In this document: one piece after another, positions 1-12,400 of the stretch | Layout: each line of letters starts with the position of its first letter | Numbering within the stretch: position 1 is the first letter of the stretch | NCBI GenBank assembly: GCA_033032865.1 | Contig: JAWHQI010000065.1 | Coordinates: forward strand, 124,001 to 188,000 | DNA length: 64,000 bases | Reading direction: 5' to 3' | Origin: Dactylorhiza incarnata | Lineage: Eukaryota > Streptophyta > Magnoliopsida > Asparagales > Orchidaceae | Notes under the pieces: model-generated | Seen by the model: the letters and a program-made list of their open reading frames with translations, nothing else | Told to the model about the DNA's origin: nothing | Databases searched by the model: none | Made by a program: the position numbers and the translations under genes

Positions 1-139
1 CGAGACGTTGATGTCATCGTTGCACATCCACAGAAGGAGTAGGAGCACTGAAGAGAGCTTGATGAGCATGTTGGCCCAAGATGCACAGGCTACCGCAATT
101 CCTATCATTGTCAATACGTTGTTTCGTTGTCGGATCCTG
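1..139 (-). other. possible exon of an unknown gene, or chance ORF
   Basis: On the minus strand, an acceptor-like TTTACAG precedes 46 open codons that include MIGIAVACASW and a hydrophobic LIKLSSVLLLLLWMC. It runs off the window edge. It does not resemble the missing end of the PDR transporter or any retroelement domain I know. A frame this short can be open by chance. Confidence 0.2.
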
Positions 140-563
140 TAAATCACAACCATCATTGAGGAATGTTACGACGTAGTTTAAGGATATAATCAAGCAACTA
201 ATTTATAGCAAATTGTGAGGACATGAGGGAGCATTAAAAACAGATGTGATGGCATGGTAGGAAAACATAAGACGGTTACTTTGCCAGCTATGGAAGAAAA
301 AGACTCATTGGCGGTGATTATTTTATCACGACCAGAAAGGGGTTGTATAATGTAAAATTTGATGATGCCCCAATCATGGTGATCAGTCACACCAGAATCG
401 ATGATCCATTCAGATTGGATTGCGAAAATAGATTGTTCGCTCGGAATACCTGAGGTCGCAAAGATAGTGATGGAAGAGTTGTCATGTGAGCGCGAAGGGA
501 ATCGCATCACATCAAACTCTTCAGTGGAAAAACCATTGGAGAGGATCTTACAAGTATAGTCTT
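140..563 (-). mobile_element. Ty1-copia fragment (end of gag and protease)
   Basis: The minus-strand frame 510-190 carries EWIIDSGVTDH, the copia protease active site, then PLSGRDKIITANESF and the start of the next block. About 20 residues after the active site are missing relative to relatives, so it is internally deleted. The sequence is closer to the copia at 18.3-20.6 kb (shared PLSGRDK) than to the element next to it. It directly abuts the LTR at 564. Confidence 0.7.
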
Positions 564-766
564 TGTAGAAAAGAGCCGAAATTGAGGAAATAAATGAGAA
601 TAATTTTATTTCTTTTCTTTTTCACATACATACACACAAGTATTGTTACATTTGTATAGGGAGAGGAGGAAAACTATCAATCTAAGACGTGGGACTAAAG
701 ACTAAAGGAGGAAGAGGGCTCTAGCTGGGTCTTGTTATTGGGTATTTGTACAAACTTTCTTCAACA
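564..766 (-). repeat. 3' LTR of the copia element at 0.7-4.95 kb
   Basis: On the minus strand, a purine tract GCGGGGGAG is followed directly by TGTTGAAGAAAG at 766, and the segment ends with TTTTCTACA at 564 (TG...CA, 203 bp). It overlaps the very end of the RNase H frame, as is common in copia elements. The far boundary is inferred from the TG...CA rule only, because no second LTR was found. Confidence 0.55.
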
Positions 767-1533
767 CTCCCCCGCAAACTGGAGTATACAGATCGTAGGA
801 ACCAAGCTTGGACAAGGACTGATAAAATAGCGGACATGGTAAGGCCTTAGTCAGAATATCGGTCACTTGCCCAGCAGCAGAAACAGGTTTTAATTCCAGT
901 TTCTTCAGTTGAACCCTTTCCCGAATGAAGTGACAATCGACTTTGATGTGTTTGGTACGTTCATGAAATATGGGATTCTTGGCAATATGAATAGCAGCTT
1001 GACTGTCGCAATAAAGAGTTGTCGGTTTGGGAAGTTTCACACCGAGGTCACTTAGAAGGCTTTCCAACCAGGTGAGCTCGGACACAACAGCGTCCATTGA
1101 ACGATACTCAGCTTTGGCAAATGAGCGAGCAACCACAGACAGCTTGTTACTGCGCCAACTGATAAGGTGTCCACCAATATGTACAAAATCCACTTGTGGA
1201 ACGACGATTATCTAGGGAGCCAGCATAGTCAGCATCAAAGTAGGCAATAATAGTTAAGGGAGATGACGAAGGCTTGTATACAAGTTCTTAACCAGGAGCA
1301 GTCTTTAAGTATCGAAGGATGCACTCAACTGCCTAGAGATGAGATGTTCAAGGAGCATGCATGAATCGACTAACAACTCCAACAACAAAGGATATGTCAG
1401 CTCTTGTAACTGTCAGATAGCTCAACTTCCCTACAAAACGCCGATAATACTTTGGGTTAGGTAGAAGTAGATTGGAGTCTGAGGAATGAGCACAGAGCTT
1501 GTGATTGACATTCATAGGAGTGTCAGTAGGCTT

Positions 1534-2393
1534 CAAGCTTACAGATGTCGGATGTAGGACTCATGTCGGTTTGGGTTTTTTATGTCGAATGTCGGATTGC
1601 GGGAGATATATCGGGGACATTTCAAAATGTCGGATTGTAATATTATATATATTATATATCATAATATTTTTTTAATTAGATGGTAATTATTTTATTTAAT
1701 GAAGTATACACTAAAATTCATATTAAAAAATGAAACTACTAACAAGTGTTTAATCAATTTGTAATAAATAAGAAATGTTGCATACTTTCAATCAAGTAAT
1801 AATATAATACAACATCACAAAATCATATTAAAGTATTAAACATTTAAACTAGAAAGTATAATCGTACCTCAACTTATTACCAAAATTTTAATGTTCCACA
1901 AAAGATGCTACTCATAAACCGAAAAAGAAGAAGACTTACAGTGCAGACGGTTCGATCGAGGACAGCGGGAGACGGGTTCGAGCGGGAGACGGGTTCGAGC
2001 GGGAGACGGGATCGATCGAGGGCAGCGGGAGACGGGATCGATCGAGCAGCAGCAGAGAACACCGGGGCAGCGGGAGACGGGATCGATCGAGGGCAGCGAG
2101 AGACTTACAGTGCAGCGGGATTCGATCGAGCAGCAACAGAGAACAGCGGGAGACGGGATCGATCGAGCAGCAACAAAGAACGGCGAGGCAGCGGGAGACG
2201 GGATCGATCGAGGGCAGTGGGAGACTTACAGTGCAGCGGGATTTTAGATTTTACGGGGGGGGGTTAGTATTTTTTGGGGTGCTAATAGCCATTAATGGGG
2301 TTCATAGTTAATGTCGCCGCCATAAACCGACATGTCGGGCCGACATGTCAGACATGTCGGCCGCCATACTGTCGGCCGACATGTACAAGCTTG
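1534..2393. mobile_element. hAT-like non-autonomous DNA transposon (860 bp)
   Basis: Perfect 8-bp target duplication GTAGGCTT at 1526-1533 and 2394-2401. Terminal inverted repeats start CAAGCTT and match at 15 of 18 positions (CAAGCTTACAGATGTCGG against CAAGCTTGTACATGTCGG). Both subterminal regions repeat the motif GACATGTCGG or ATGTCGGAT. The middle (about 1945-2240) has degenerate tandem copies of GGGAGACGGGATCGATCGAG. No transposase is encoded. When the element and one TSD copy are removed, the host copia frame continues in phase (SGCKPT then DTPM). TSD length points to the hAT superfamily. Confidence 0.85.
1945..2240. repeat. degenerate tandem repeats inside the hAT-like element
   Basis: At least six imperfect copies of a unit of about 20-45 bp built around GGGAGACGGGATCGATCGAG, with AGCAGCAACAGAGAAC or GGCAGC spacers. 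This explains long artificial open frames on both strands here, which I do not annotate. Confidence 0.8.
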
Positions 2394-4950
2394 GTAGGCT
2401 TACATCCAGATTCGCCAGCATCACGAAGAAAATCAAAACAGTATTCCCGTTGAGAAAGAACAAGTCTATCAGGACACCGAGCTATCTCGAGACCGAGGAA
2501 ATACTGAAGATTGCCCAAATCTTTAGTTTGAAAAGCAGACAACAAGTGTTGTTTGATCATGTTTATTCTTGTGGCATCATCACCTGTAATCAAGATATCA
2601 TCGACATAGACCAATAGAATTATTGTGCCAGTCGGACGATGTCGAGTAAATAGAGAGAAGTCGGTTGAACTTTGATTGAACCCAACACTACAAACAACCT
2701 GATAAAACTTGTCGAACCAAGCATGAGGAGACTGTTTGAGACCATAGAGAGATTTTTTGAGATGACACACAAGAGACTCCCCCGTAGTCTCAAACCCGGG
2801 AGGTTATTGCATGTAGACAGTCTCCAGTAGATCGTCATTGAGAAAAGCATTTTTTACATCCAATTGATGTAACTGCCAATGTCGATGAACAGCGAGGGAG
2901 AACAGGATACAAACATAATTCAGTTGGGCGAGAGGTGAGAAGGTTTCGTCATAATCAAGGCTTTGTTGTTGTGTGAAGCTACGAGCCACAAGGAGAGTCC
3001 TAAGTCATTGAACTGCCCCATCCGGACCATGTTTGACGGTACACACTCACTTGCACCCTACATAAGGTTGGTCAGTGGAAGGGGAACAAGGTCCCATGTT
3101 TGATTCACCCGAAGAGCATTCATTTCCCCAGCCATGGCCACGCGCCACCCCGGATGTTGGAGAGTCTCCTGTAAAGTGTTAGGGGTGGAGATAGACATCA
3201 AAGAAGATGAAAAGTTATAAAGCACCGGAGAGAGGCGATGTAAGGACATATAGTTCTCCATAGGATGGGCGGTTGACGCTGGTATCGGATCTTTAGGCCG
3301 CGGGATAGCAGTTGGAGAAGGTAATTGTCGGAGGGCATCAGAATGAGGAGGACGACGAGTGTATACACGAAGAAGGGGCGGTTTGGAGAAGTAACAAGGA
3401 CGATCGGGCGGGGTAGAGTTGTAGTTGGTGGAGAGAGGGTGGTTTGAGTGAAAAGATTGATCTTCGAGAAAGGTCACATATGCAGATGTCACCAACAAAT
3501 ATATATTTTTTCGCATAAGCAAATTTGTCGATCTAGGGGCCAAGGGAGTGGACATACCATGTACAGCCAAAGATGCGAGGAGTAACTGGAAAGGGGGGTG
3601 TAGAGGGAAATAAAAGGCAAAAGGGAGTCTCAAAGTTGAGAATGAAGGAGGGCATGCGATTGATGAGGTAGCAAGCTGTAGAAATCGCGAAATGCCAATA
3701 TTGCTTGGGGGCCTGCATTTGAAACATAAGTGAGTGAGCGATCTCTAGAAGGTGACGATTTTTGCGTTCAACTACACCATTTTGTTGGGGTGTATAAGCG
3801 CATGAGGTTTGATGGATGATGTCGAACTCAGTACAAAGATTATTAAACTCATGACTCGTGTATTCACGCGCATTCCCAATGCAAATTATTTTAATGGAGC
3901 GTGAAAAATGTACGAGTTTCAGCAATAAAGGTACGAAACACACGAGGGAGTTCAGAGCAATCGTGAAGTAGATACAATCACGTCATGCGAGAGTAATCAT
4001 CAATAAAAGTAAGAAAATAACGATAACCATAAACGCTAGCCATTTTATATGGTCCCCAAATATCAGAAGTACTAGAGAAAAATGAGCATCGCTCCGAGTA
4101 CAATGCGGGATAAAATAAGAATGATGATGTTTGCCAATACAAGATTCGCTAGTAAAATCGGTTAGGGAGAGATAGGGAAGAACTTTCTTGAGAATGCGGA
4201 GAGGAGCGTGCCCAAGGCGCCAATGCCAATCAATAGAGGAGACGGAGGATAGAACTGTGGGAGGAACATGCAGAATGTAGAGCCCGTTGGACAACTTTCC
4301 TTCACCAATGATATTATGCATCTGTCGATCATGCACAACAAACGAAGATGAAGAAAAGGTTATAGTGCAGTCAAGATCTTGAATAAGCCGACTAACAGAG
4401 AGAAGGTTGAATGGAGAGCCCAGAACATGAAGAACCAAGCGTAGATAGATAGATGGAGTGAGAGACACGTCAGCAGAACAGGACACCGGGGTTGTAGCCC
4501 CATTAGCCACGGTGGTGAACTTGGAATGAGCTGAGTCCAAGTACTGCGGTGGTTTCTGTAGAGTAATATGGTGGGTGGCACCAGAATCCACAATCCAAGT
4601 GGAGCCAAGGGAGAGACAGGAGATAACTTCATTGGAGATGGACAAAGCCAGATGAACGACTGATCATCCCCTGAAGATGTTGAAGTTGTGTGCGCAAGAC
4701 ATCAATGTCGGTGCTGGTGGTGGAAGTTGTTTCAGCTGCAACGGAGGTATGTTGTTGTGGGGGCATACCATGCTTACGGAAGTATGTTGCCTCAAAATGA
4801 CCAACCCGACCACAGTGAGAGCAGTAAGGGCGAGGTCGTCCGCTGCGACCCCGTCCGCAAGAACCGGTGCGAGCCCCACAAATTGATGAAGGAGTGGGGT
4901 GCGATGGAAAGGAATGTTGTCCTCCCCTTGTCGACCTACCCCGGCATCAG

Positions 4951-5333
4951 GCACAAGATGAACTTTAATGATTCCTTAGAAATCTAGTCTCCAAGTGGGG
5001 AGATTGTTGGATAATTATGAACATTAGTTTCTACTAAGCTTAAAATTATTCCTCATTATCTTTTGGGATAATTACTAAACTAATTGCTGATTTTTGAGAC
5101 AAATTAATGCCAGTTTTTATCAATCTTCTTGAGATGTTATTATTAGGCTTATTGAGAAAATTTAGCATAGTAGTTCGATATATAAGCATAATTGCTCGAT
5201 ATTCAAGTTTATTTCAATATACAATAGATACTATAGACTTGTGGTCGATTTGTTTATCTCCTTATTGCATCTATCTAAGTTTATTTCAATATACAGCTTA
5301 AACACTTGAGCAAGGAGCCTCGAGCATCAGATC

Positions 5334-5334
<1 letters not shown>
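4951..5334 (+). mobile_element. fragment of another copia element: end of pol and start of 3' LTR
   Basis: The plus strand reads RHKMNFNDSLEI, then a stop, then AAGTGGGGAGATTG (typical copia polypurine tract) followed by TTGTTGGATAATTATG as an LTR start. The AT-rich stretch to about 5300 is then the LTR remnant. Its end is undefined and it runs into a poly-G tract. It faces the opposite way from the copia on its left. Confidence 0.5.

Positions 5335-5362
<28 letters not shown>
5335..5362. repeat. poly-G tract (28 nt)
   Basis: Uninterrupted run of 28 G. One of five G or C homopolymers in the window. No gene here. Confidence 0.9.
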
Positions 5363-5364
<2 letters not shown>

Positions 5365-5675
5365 TTGGAGGCGATAGCAGTGCAAGCACAATAGAACTAG
5401 AGGATATGTGTCAGCATCAATGACAGAGTGTGACCTTGATTGTGTTTGAGTCTTGGTAGGAGATTGCGACCATGCCAGGTTGGCAGGGCCTGCCATTGCA
5501 ACAAATGCCAGTGAAGCTCGACAACAGCATTCTAGCAGGCACCACAAGGGATAGTAGTGAGTGGTTGAAACCCATATGAACGATGGTGTTAGAAGTTGAC
5601 TTGGTGTTTGATTCAGGATACCTTTTTTGGGAAGACATAGAAGATAGACTTCAGTGGTTGGTGGTGGTGGTTTAA
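5363..5675. other. intron or intergenic stretch, nothing recognised
   Basis: No domain, exon or repeat recognised on either strand. The open frames here are short and lack homology I can identify. Confidence 0.5.
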
Positions 5676-5881
5676 GGCTCCGTTTGGGAGGGCGGAGGGC
5701 CACCGGTGAGGGAGCAGACGCTTCCAGAAGGCGGAAAAACAAACGGGGGGCGTTTGCAGCCAATTCCTGAGCAAAAAGCTTTGAAACGCTAAGTCTCAGA
5801 CCCCGCCCCCTTCCCTCCAGTCGTAGACGGCGGCGAGTTTTGCTCCCTTGCCGGAGCCCCAACGGCGCATCAAACGAACCC
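5676..5881. mobile_element. PIF/Harbinger (Tourist-like) MITE, 206 bp
   Basis: Left end GGCTCCGTTTG and inverted right end GGGTTCGTTTG, flanked by 3-bp duplications TAA at 5673-5675 and 5882-5884. It is GC-rich and potentially folds, and has no coding capacity. TSD and TIR type fit Tourist-like MITEs. The long open frame across it on the minus strand is not a gene. Confidence 0.7.
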
Positions 5882-5884
5882 TAA

Positions 5885-6257
5885 GTGAAGATGTCGTAAA
5901 TCAGATTCTTACAGTAAAGCACGGAATGATGATTTAGAGGACCAACTTTATCTTAGTCACATTAAGATCTTTAGATTTGAAGTGGGGTATATTTGTATTG
6001 TTAACTCATCTATGTTGAGTGAGAAAAATACAATTCGATGGGAATAAAATTAGGAGAATATTTGAGAGTGAAGTTGTATTTTATATTCAGCATTTCAACA
6101 AAATTTTCTTCTCGCGTTCTTGAGCTGTGTATTTTTTTAGTGCCCAATTTTCCCTAAAATCTGACTGGTTTCATCCCAGTCTTAATTTTGCTATGCAAAT
6201 CTTTTCTGACCAAATGTTGTTAATGCAATGAATACCACTAAAGGAGAAAGCTTATAC
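5885..6257 (-). other. PDR intron sequence, no feature seen
   Basis: AT-rich sequence left of exon r. I searched both strands for the missing C-terminal PDR exon and saw none. Confidence 0.6.
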
Positions 6258-6429
6258 CTGTGAAAGAGCATATGGCAATGCTGAGTACATGCCCGCAGAA
6301 TTTTCCCTATAGAACACTGCCCTCTCAGTAGCTACGAGTGGCTGCACAGTGCTGCAGTTAGAAAAGCCAATAAATACTACAGCAAGGAACATTGCTCCAA
6401 TAACGGACATAAGGTCTTGTGAATTGCCC
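6258..6429 (-). CDS. PDR gene exon r (TMD2; last exon found)
   Basis: 172 nt: (R)[53 protein letters not shown]. Ends phase 0 at a normal donor (CACAG then GTATAAG). The following exon, which should begin with the family's (V)LIEIPY helix, is not present between 6257 and 1. The intron left of here contains a MITE and copia debris. Confidence 0.9.
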
Positions 6430-9400
6430 CTGGATAAAATGAACGTACAGTTAGTTTTTTTTATTCATAGGGCATCACTTTTGAAAATTAGCAATAAAGT
6501 TATGTCAAAGAACCTGCGCTGGCCAATTTTCCAGAAAATGGAGCCTAGCAGAAGAGCAGTGACAAGGGTCATGACTAGTCTTGAGAGGTTGTACTCTGGA
6601 CTCCTCCAATATATACACCGGTACTTCCATACACATATTTTGAACTGACTATAAACAGATTGGGCGTATTGTGTTCGGAAATATAGATCACATGTACCAG
6701 GCTTTGGCTTGCTTAGCTCTCGAACCAAGGCCATATTGCGCCTATTCATGCAAGGCATTTATTTATAATATAATTAAGAAATGAAATTAAACTTTCTGCA
6801 AAAATTGTACATCTATATGGCAGAAGAACTGGCACAGTTGATTGATTGCTCAATCTAGCATTTAATGATATACTCACTGGTGAAGAGTAGATTTCTTGTA
6901 TATATCTGCAAAATTAGTTTCTAATCGTGCTTCTGTAGCAAGGGAAGTGGCTTCTAGCATCCATACTGCTGGGTTGCCTTCATCATTCATCTTTTGAACT
7001 CCAGGGATTGCCTGTAGAAAGCATATCAATCAGTATCGAGTTGACGATTAACTTAAGTAAAGTGATGTAGTCTATTGTTTCAATACTCGAACGTTGCCAA
7101 AAAAACTTTGCGCCACTAAAACTTATAAAATCAGCCATAAGCTGGGAATGGTAGTTCATCTGAAGGAGAGATTAATGAGTCGTTGCATTGGACCTCGTAT
7201 CCGGGATACAAAATAGGGGCATCCTTTATCCATCTAAATTATGCTTGTATTTCGTATTATGGATATAGAAATAAATTTGATGCGTGGACCAATACTTTAT
7301 CCATCTAACTGTGCGGTGGTTTAACATTACCTTCTAATATTTTCTTTTAAATCTCCCTTCACTGCTTTTATGTTGATTTGAAAAAGCAACTTCTACACTT
7401 TGTTGTCATAGCTTACTTAATAAAGCATAGGTTTAAGAAGTTGATGACATGATGCCAATATGTACTGGAAATTTTACTTTTGTGATGAAGGGAATAATGC
7501 TTTTTTATACTTTTGAAATTTTAAAGATCTAACATTATCGATAGAACCTGAATATCAAGACCTATAGCAAGCAACAAAACAACAGATTTCCCTTAATCTC
7601 TGGGAATGAATGTGCTAATGAAGCAAAAAAATAACAAAAGATGCCTGATATAACAAAAGGCAAGTCATTCTAAAAGAAAATATTCAAGGAATACAAACCT
7701 CAAAATATGTTATTAGTTTCTCAGAATTCTGACCCAATGGTCCAGAATATATTACTAGGCCTCCTCTTTTCAGTAAAAGCAGCTGCTCAGTGAAACTTTA
7801 TGAGTGGATGAAAAAATTATTTAAAATGCGTAAAAGGATGAATAGAACCTCTCTAACCTCATCAAAGGACTCAAATATCTCAATACTTGGTTGGTGGATC
7901 GTGCAGGCAACAGTTCTTCCTGTGTTGACAGTGTTTCTCACTGTTCTCATGACAATGGCAGCAGCCCTTGCATCAAGACCTGATGTTGGTTCATCCATGA
8001 ATATGATAGAAGGATTTGCAACAAGCTCCACAGCAATTGTCAACCTTTTTCTTTGCTCTGTGGATAGACCAGTAACTCCTGGAATCCCCACTAGTGCATC
8101 CTTGAGATTATTGAGCTCAACCAATTCCATCACTTCATCAGCAAATCTCTGAAGAAAAACAAAAAAACTCAATTCAACAGTCCAAAAATTAATCCATGGA
8201 ACCTGTAATATGAGCATATAGATCCTTAAACAATGTATAACTCCTGATACGGGCACATAGTTTCTATTGTTTTTTCATCCATGTCATTGATTTTTTTTCA
8301 GCTCTCTTTGTTGATAATGATTTCAATTAAGGCTAAACACTTGCACTCTTTTGTCGCCATTAGATTTACTTTGGTGTAAGCAGGGAAATCGTCTAGTGCC
8401 GAGTTCACCTTGAAAAGTGTAACAGTGACGGGCTAAGAGATATTAAGGAAGACCGAAATAGAAAGTAAGATGGAATATATCAGAACATTAGATAGCCCGT
8501 GTATAAATTGGCCCATTGAGCCCTCTATCTTAGGCTTCTTTAGTCTCACAGTGCTACTTTCATTTGTGCTCCTTCTCCCTTATTATATATAAAGAAGCCC
8601 ATTGTACATGTAATATTTCAAAATTGAGAATAATATTATTTTGAATATTTAATTATTCTCTCTTTTTTCTCGTTTCGTACATGGTATCAGAGTCATTCGA
8701 ACCTCTTCTCATTTCCGGTTGAATCCCTTCCTCCCGGCCGGACCTTGTCCGCTCCTTCTGTCCGCCTGCCCGCCTGGTGCGGACTGGCGACCTCCTCTTG
8801 GCAGCCCGCCCCTCTACCTGCTCTCCCCTCTCAATTCCTCCATTCCCCTCCTGCTGGTTTTATAGTTTTTCTCTACTCCTTGCCGGCCCTATATTCGCTC
8901 CTGCTCCCGCACACTGCTCGACCTCTTCTCGTGCGACCTCCTCGCCGAAGACGACACATCCGTCTGATCGTCAAGTGCCTTACCGCACTCGCAACTGCTA
9001 TCTCTGTTCTCCTGTCCGCTCATCTCGCAAAGGTCGCCTGCTCGCCTGCTTGCGATCTGCTCACCAAAGTCTGAAGTCGCCTGCTCAACAAAGTCTGAAG
9101 TCAACTGCTCGCCTGTCCGCATATCCCATTGAAGTCGCCTGCTCACACAATCTACTTGCCTGCTCGCGCAATCTACTCGCCAAAGTCGTCGATTTGTTCA
9201 CCGCCGGTTCTTTGTTGTGGTTCGCACTACTCGCATCCAGATCATTTCGCCTGGTCACATATCTGCCTGGTTGTCTCATCCGGGTCGGATGTCCGCCAAT
9301 CCGCCAAATCGCCAGATTGCCTAGTTCTCCCGCCCTTCCTTCCCTTGGACAATGGAAAAAATATTGGCCCTGCTTCCTCAACTCTTCCGTCTCTTGCTCC

Positions 9401-12400
9401 GGCTTCATCTCTGATGCTCGGGATGAACTCCGGATCACTACTATCTCCCTTGTCGGCAAGAAGAATTTTGTGGAATTGGTACACTTTGTACGTCGGGTTC
9501 TTCAGACTAAAGGTCTCCTTCACCGTCTTACCCGCACCCCTTCTTCCGAGCCCACCGCGCTGTGGCTTCGTGATGACGGTCCCTTCCAATCTTGGCTCCT
9601 GAACTCCATGGTTGGTGAACTGTATCGGATGACAATGTATCACGAGACTGCCAAATCTATGTGGGATGAGCTCCATTCTCTCTATTCCGGCAAGGATAGC
9701 CTGCACTAATTTGACATCTTTCTCGCTCTTCAGCAGCTCGACCCAGGAATCGATGGGGATCTCACCTCTTATGTCGCCCAATCTAATACTCTGGTTGAAG
9801 CTTGGATACAACATCAGCCAGAGTATTAGACTGGAAGCTGTCGGTATCACCTTAATGATGGTTCGGGTTCCTCCTCATCTCCTACTATTCCCACTCTATG
9901 ATGTCCGCTCAATGTTGTTCAAGGTGACGCCGCCTCCTGTCCTTCTGTTCCATTCTCCAGTGTTGCTACATTGCGACTCGGATCACACGCCACCACCGTT
10001 CCCTCTCGTGGTGTCCACTCCAGTTCCCGAGGAGGTGGGCGGGATGGCTGCCATCGCCCTAAGGGACAGATCTCCCGAATTTGCACTTTCTGTGGGCGGG
10101 ATGGACACAAAGAAGCGGTCTGTTTTAGGAAACATGGCTTTCCTCCTCCACATACTTCTTCTATGCCGCATGCCTCACCTGTCATTGAGCCCCCCCCCCC
10201 CCCCCCCCCCCCCCCCCCCACCCACACACACACACTTCCCGCTCCGACATCGACACGTTGCGGGACGAACTCCAGCATTGTCGCAGACTTCTCTCTCATC
10301 CTTCTACCTCTGGTGCTTCCGTCTCCCATGAAGGTATCTCCTGTCTCTCCCATAGTCCTTCCTGGATTCAGGACTCTGGTTCCACCAACCACATCACTCC
10401 ACAGAAGCCCGTTCAGTATTTGGACTCCATAAGATTTGTCACCTTCTTGAAGTGGCTTGGTCTCTCCTCTTCCAGATGCAGGTAAGTACAACCTATTAGA
10501 ATTTTGCTGACTCCAATGCGTGTTATCTTATCAACCGCATGCCCTCATCGGTCCTCAACTTTACCTGCCCCTTCTCTTTCTTATTTCTTGAGAGCAAACC
10601 ATTTCCATTAACACCACGGGTCTTTGGCTGCGACTGCTTCGTTTATCATCTGGGGCTCATCGTTGACAAATTAACCACTCGCGCCACTCGTTACATGTTC
10701 GTTGGTTATTCACGCACCCAAACGGGCTATGTTTGTTGTTCTCCCTCTGCTCGCAAGAAGATCACTTCCGCGGACGTTACTTTCCTAGAACAACAGTCTT
10801 TCCATCCCTCCTTCCCCACGAAGACACCCTCTACGGATCTCCCACGTCCTCTTGTTCCTACCACCTCCCCTTTACCCCCGTTACTCCCAACACCATCACC
10901 TTCCCCGACTCCTCACCTTCGTGTATACTTTCGCCACTATCCTCGATCTGCTGCCCCGCAATAGCCCCTGTCTACCACTGATCCTACGCCAATTGCTGAT
11001 CCGACCACACCCTCCACCGCTCATCCTCTCTCCAACCACGTCTCCTTGCACCGACTCTCCTCTGATTTGCGCAGGTTTGCGGTCTCCTTGTCTTCTATTT
11101 CCCCTCCCTCTTCTGTGCAGGAAGCTCTTCAGCATCCCGGTTGGCGGGCGGCCATGGATGAGGAAATGACTGCACTCTAGACAAATCACAGATGGGACCT
11201 TGTTCCCCTTCCCCCCAACCATTCCATTTCATGGTTAGTTGTAAGTGTATATTCTCCGTGAAGCATCATTCAGATGGGCGGATCGAGCGCCTCAACGAAT
11301 GCCTTGTTGAGCGCGGATTCACTCAACAACATAGATTTAATTATGAGGAGACCTTCTCTCATGTTGCCAAGCCCAACACCGTTTGTCTCCTAATCTCTCT
11401 TGTTGTCCATCGCCAGTGGCCGCTGCACCAGCTCGACATTAAGAACGTCTTCCTTAATGGCGACCTTATGGAGACTGTTTATATGCAACAACCTCCTGGT
11501 TATGTAACCACGTGGGATCCCTAGTCTGTCATTTGAAGAAATCTTTATACATACTACGGGTGTGGTTTGATAAGTTTAGCAGGGTGATTCATGAGTGTGG
11601 TTTTACCCACAACTCGACAGACTTCTCCATGTTTATCCGTCGACGCCCTTCAGGCACTGTTATTCTTTTGGTCTATATTGATGATATTCTTGTCACGGGT
11701 GATGACCTATCTGACATTACTCAGATCAAGAAACAATTTGCCTCTCAATTCCACACTAAAGACCTGGGCCGGCTCCGATACTTCTTAGGGATTAAGGTCA
11801 CCCGACGACCTGATGGCCATGTTCTATCTCAGCGGAAATACTGACTTGATCTACTTCATGATGCAGTCTACTCAGGGTGTAAGCCTGTGGATACACCTAT
11901 GGATGCAAATCATCAATTGTGTGCTCATAGCTAGGACTCTAATCAACTCCTGCCTAATCCAGAGTATTATTGATGCCTCATTGGCAAGCTTATCTATCTT
12001 ACTGTCACACGACCCGACATATCCTTTGCGGTCGGTGTGTTCAGTCGTTTCATGCATACTCCTCAGACCTCCCATCGTCAGGCTGTCTAACGTATTCTTA
12101 GATATTTGAAGAATGCTCCTGGATAAGGCCTGGTGTACAAGCCTTCCACTTCTCTGTCTCTCGTTGCAAACTGTGATGCTGATTATGTTGGGTCCCTTGA
12201 CGATCGTCGATCAATCAGCAGTTACTGTACATATTTTTGTCGGAAATCTGGTTACCTGGCGAAGCAAGAAGCAAAATGTGGTCGCTCTCTCCTCCGCTGA
12301 AGCCGAATATCGTTCCATGGTTGCTGTTGTTTCAGACGCACCTAGCTAGAGAGTCTCTTTAGTGAATAGGAGCCCATCTTCCATCTCCAGCCATTCTCTT

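Larger units (their letters stand above)
735..4950 (-). mobile_element. Decayed Ty1-copia retrotransposon, 5' part missing
   Basis: Reading leftwards: an Arg/Gly-rich zinc knuckle near 4830-4780 (CX2CX4H intact, last Cys replaced by Tyr), protease WIVDSGATHHIT near 4580, GAG-pre-integrase block, integrase with TPQQNGVVERKNRH near 3780, a Pro/Ser-rich spacer, reverse transcriptase with QLDVKNAFLN near 2860 and LLVYVDDILITGDD near 2610, and RNase H with [13 protein letters not shown] near 1010. Several frameshifts and a stop (after VYMQ at about 2804) make it non-coding. The N-terminal half of gag and the 5' LTR are absent. An 860-bp DNA transposon sits between RT and RNase H. Confidence 0.88.

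Noticed and set aside
1877..2267. Overlapping 120-, 66- and 61-codon ORFs rich in Arg/Gly/Ser
   Set aside because: They arise from the GGGAGACGGGATCGATCGAG tandem repeats of the hAT-like element, which leave several frames open on both strands.
5281..5862. 193-codon minus-strand ORF with Pro-rich middle
   Set aside because: It crosses a 28-G tract and the whole MITE. No domain.
9666..10491. Long Pro- or Gly-rich ORFs on both strands
   Set aside because: Produced by the poly-C/(CA)n tract and copia gag in other frames. The real reading is copia gag-protease on the plus strand.
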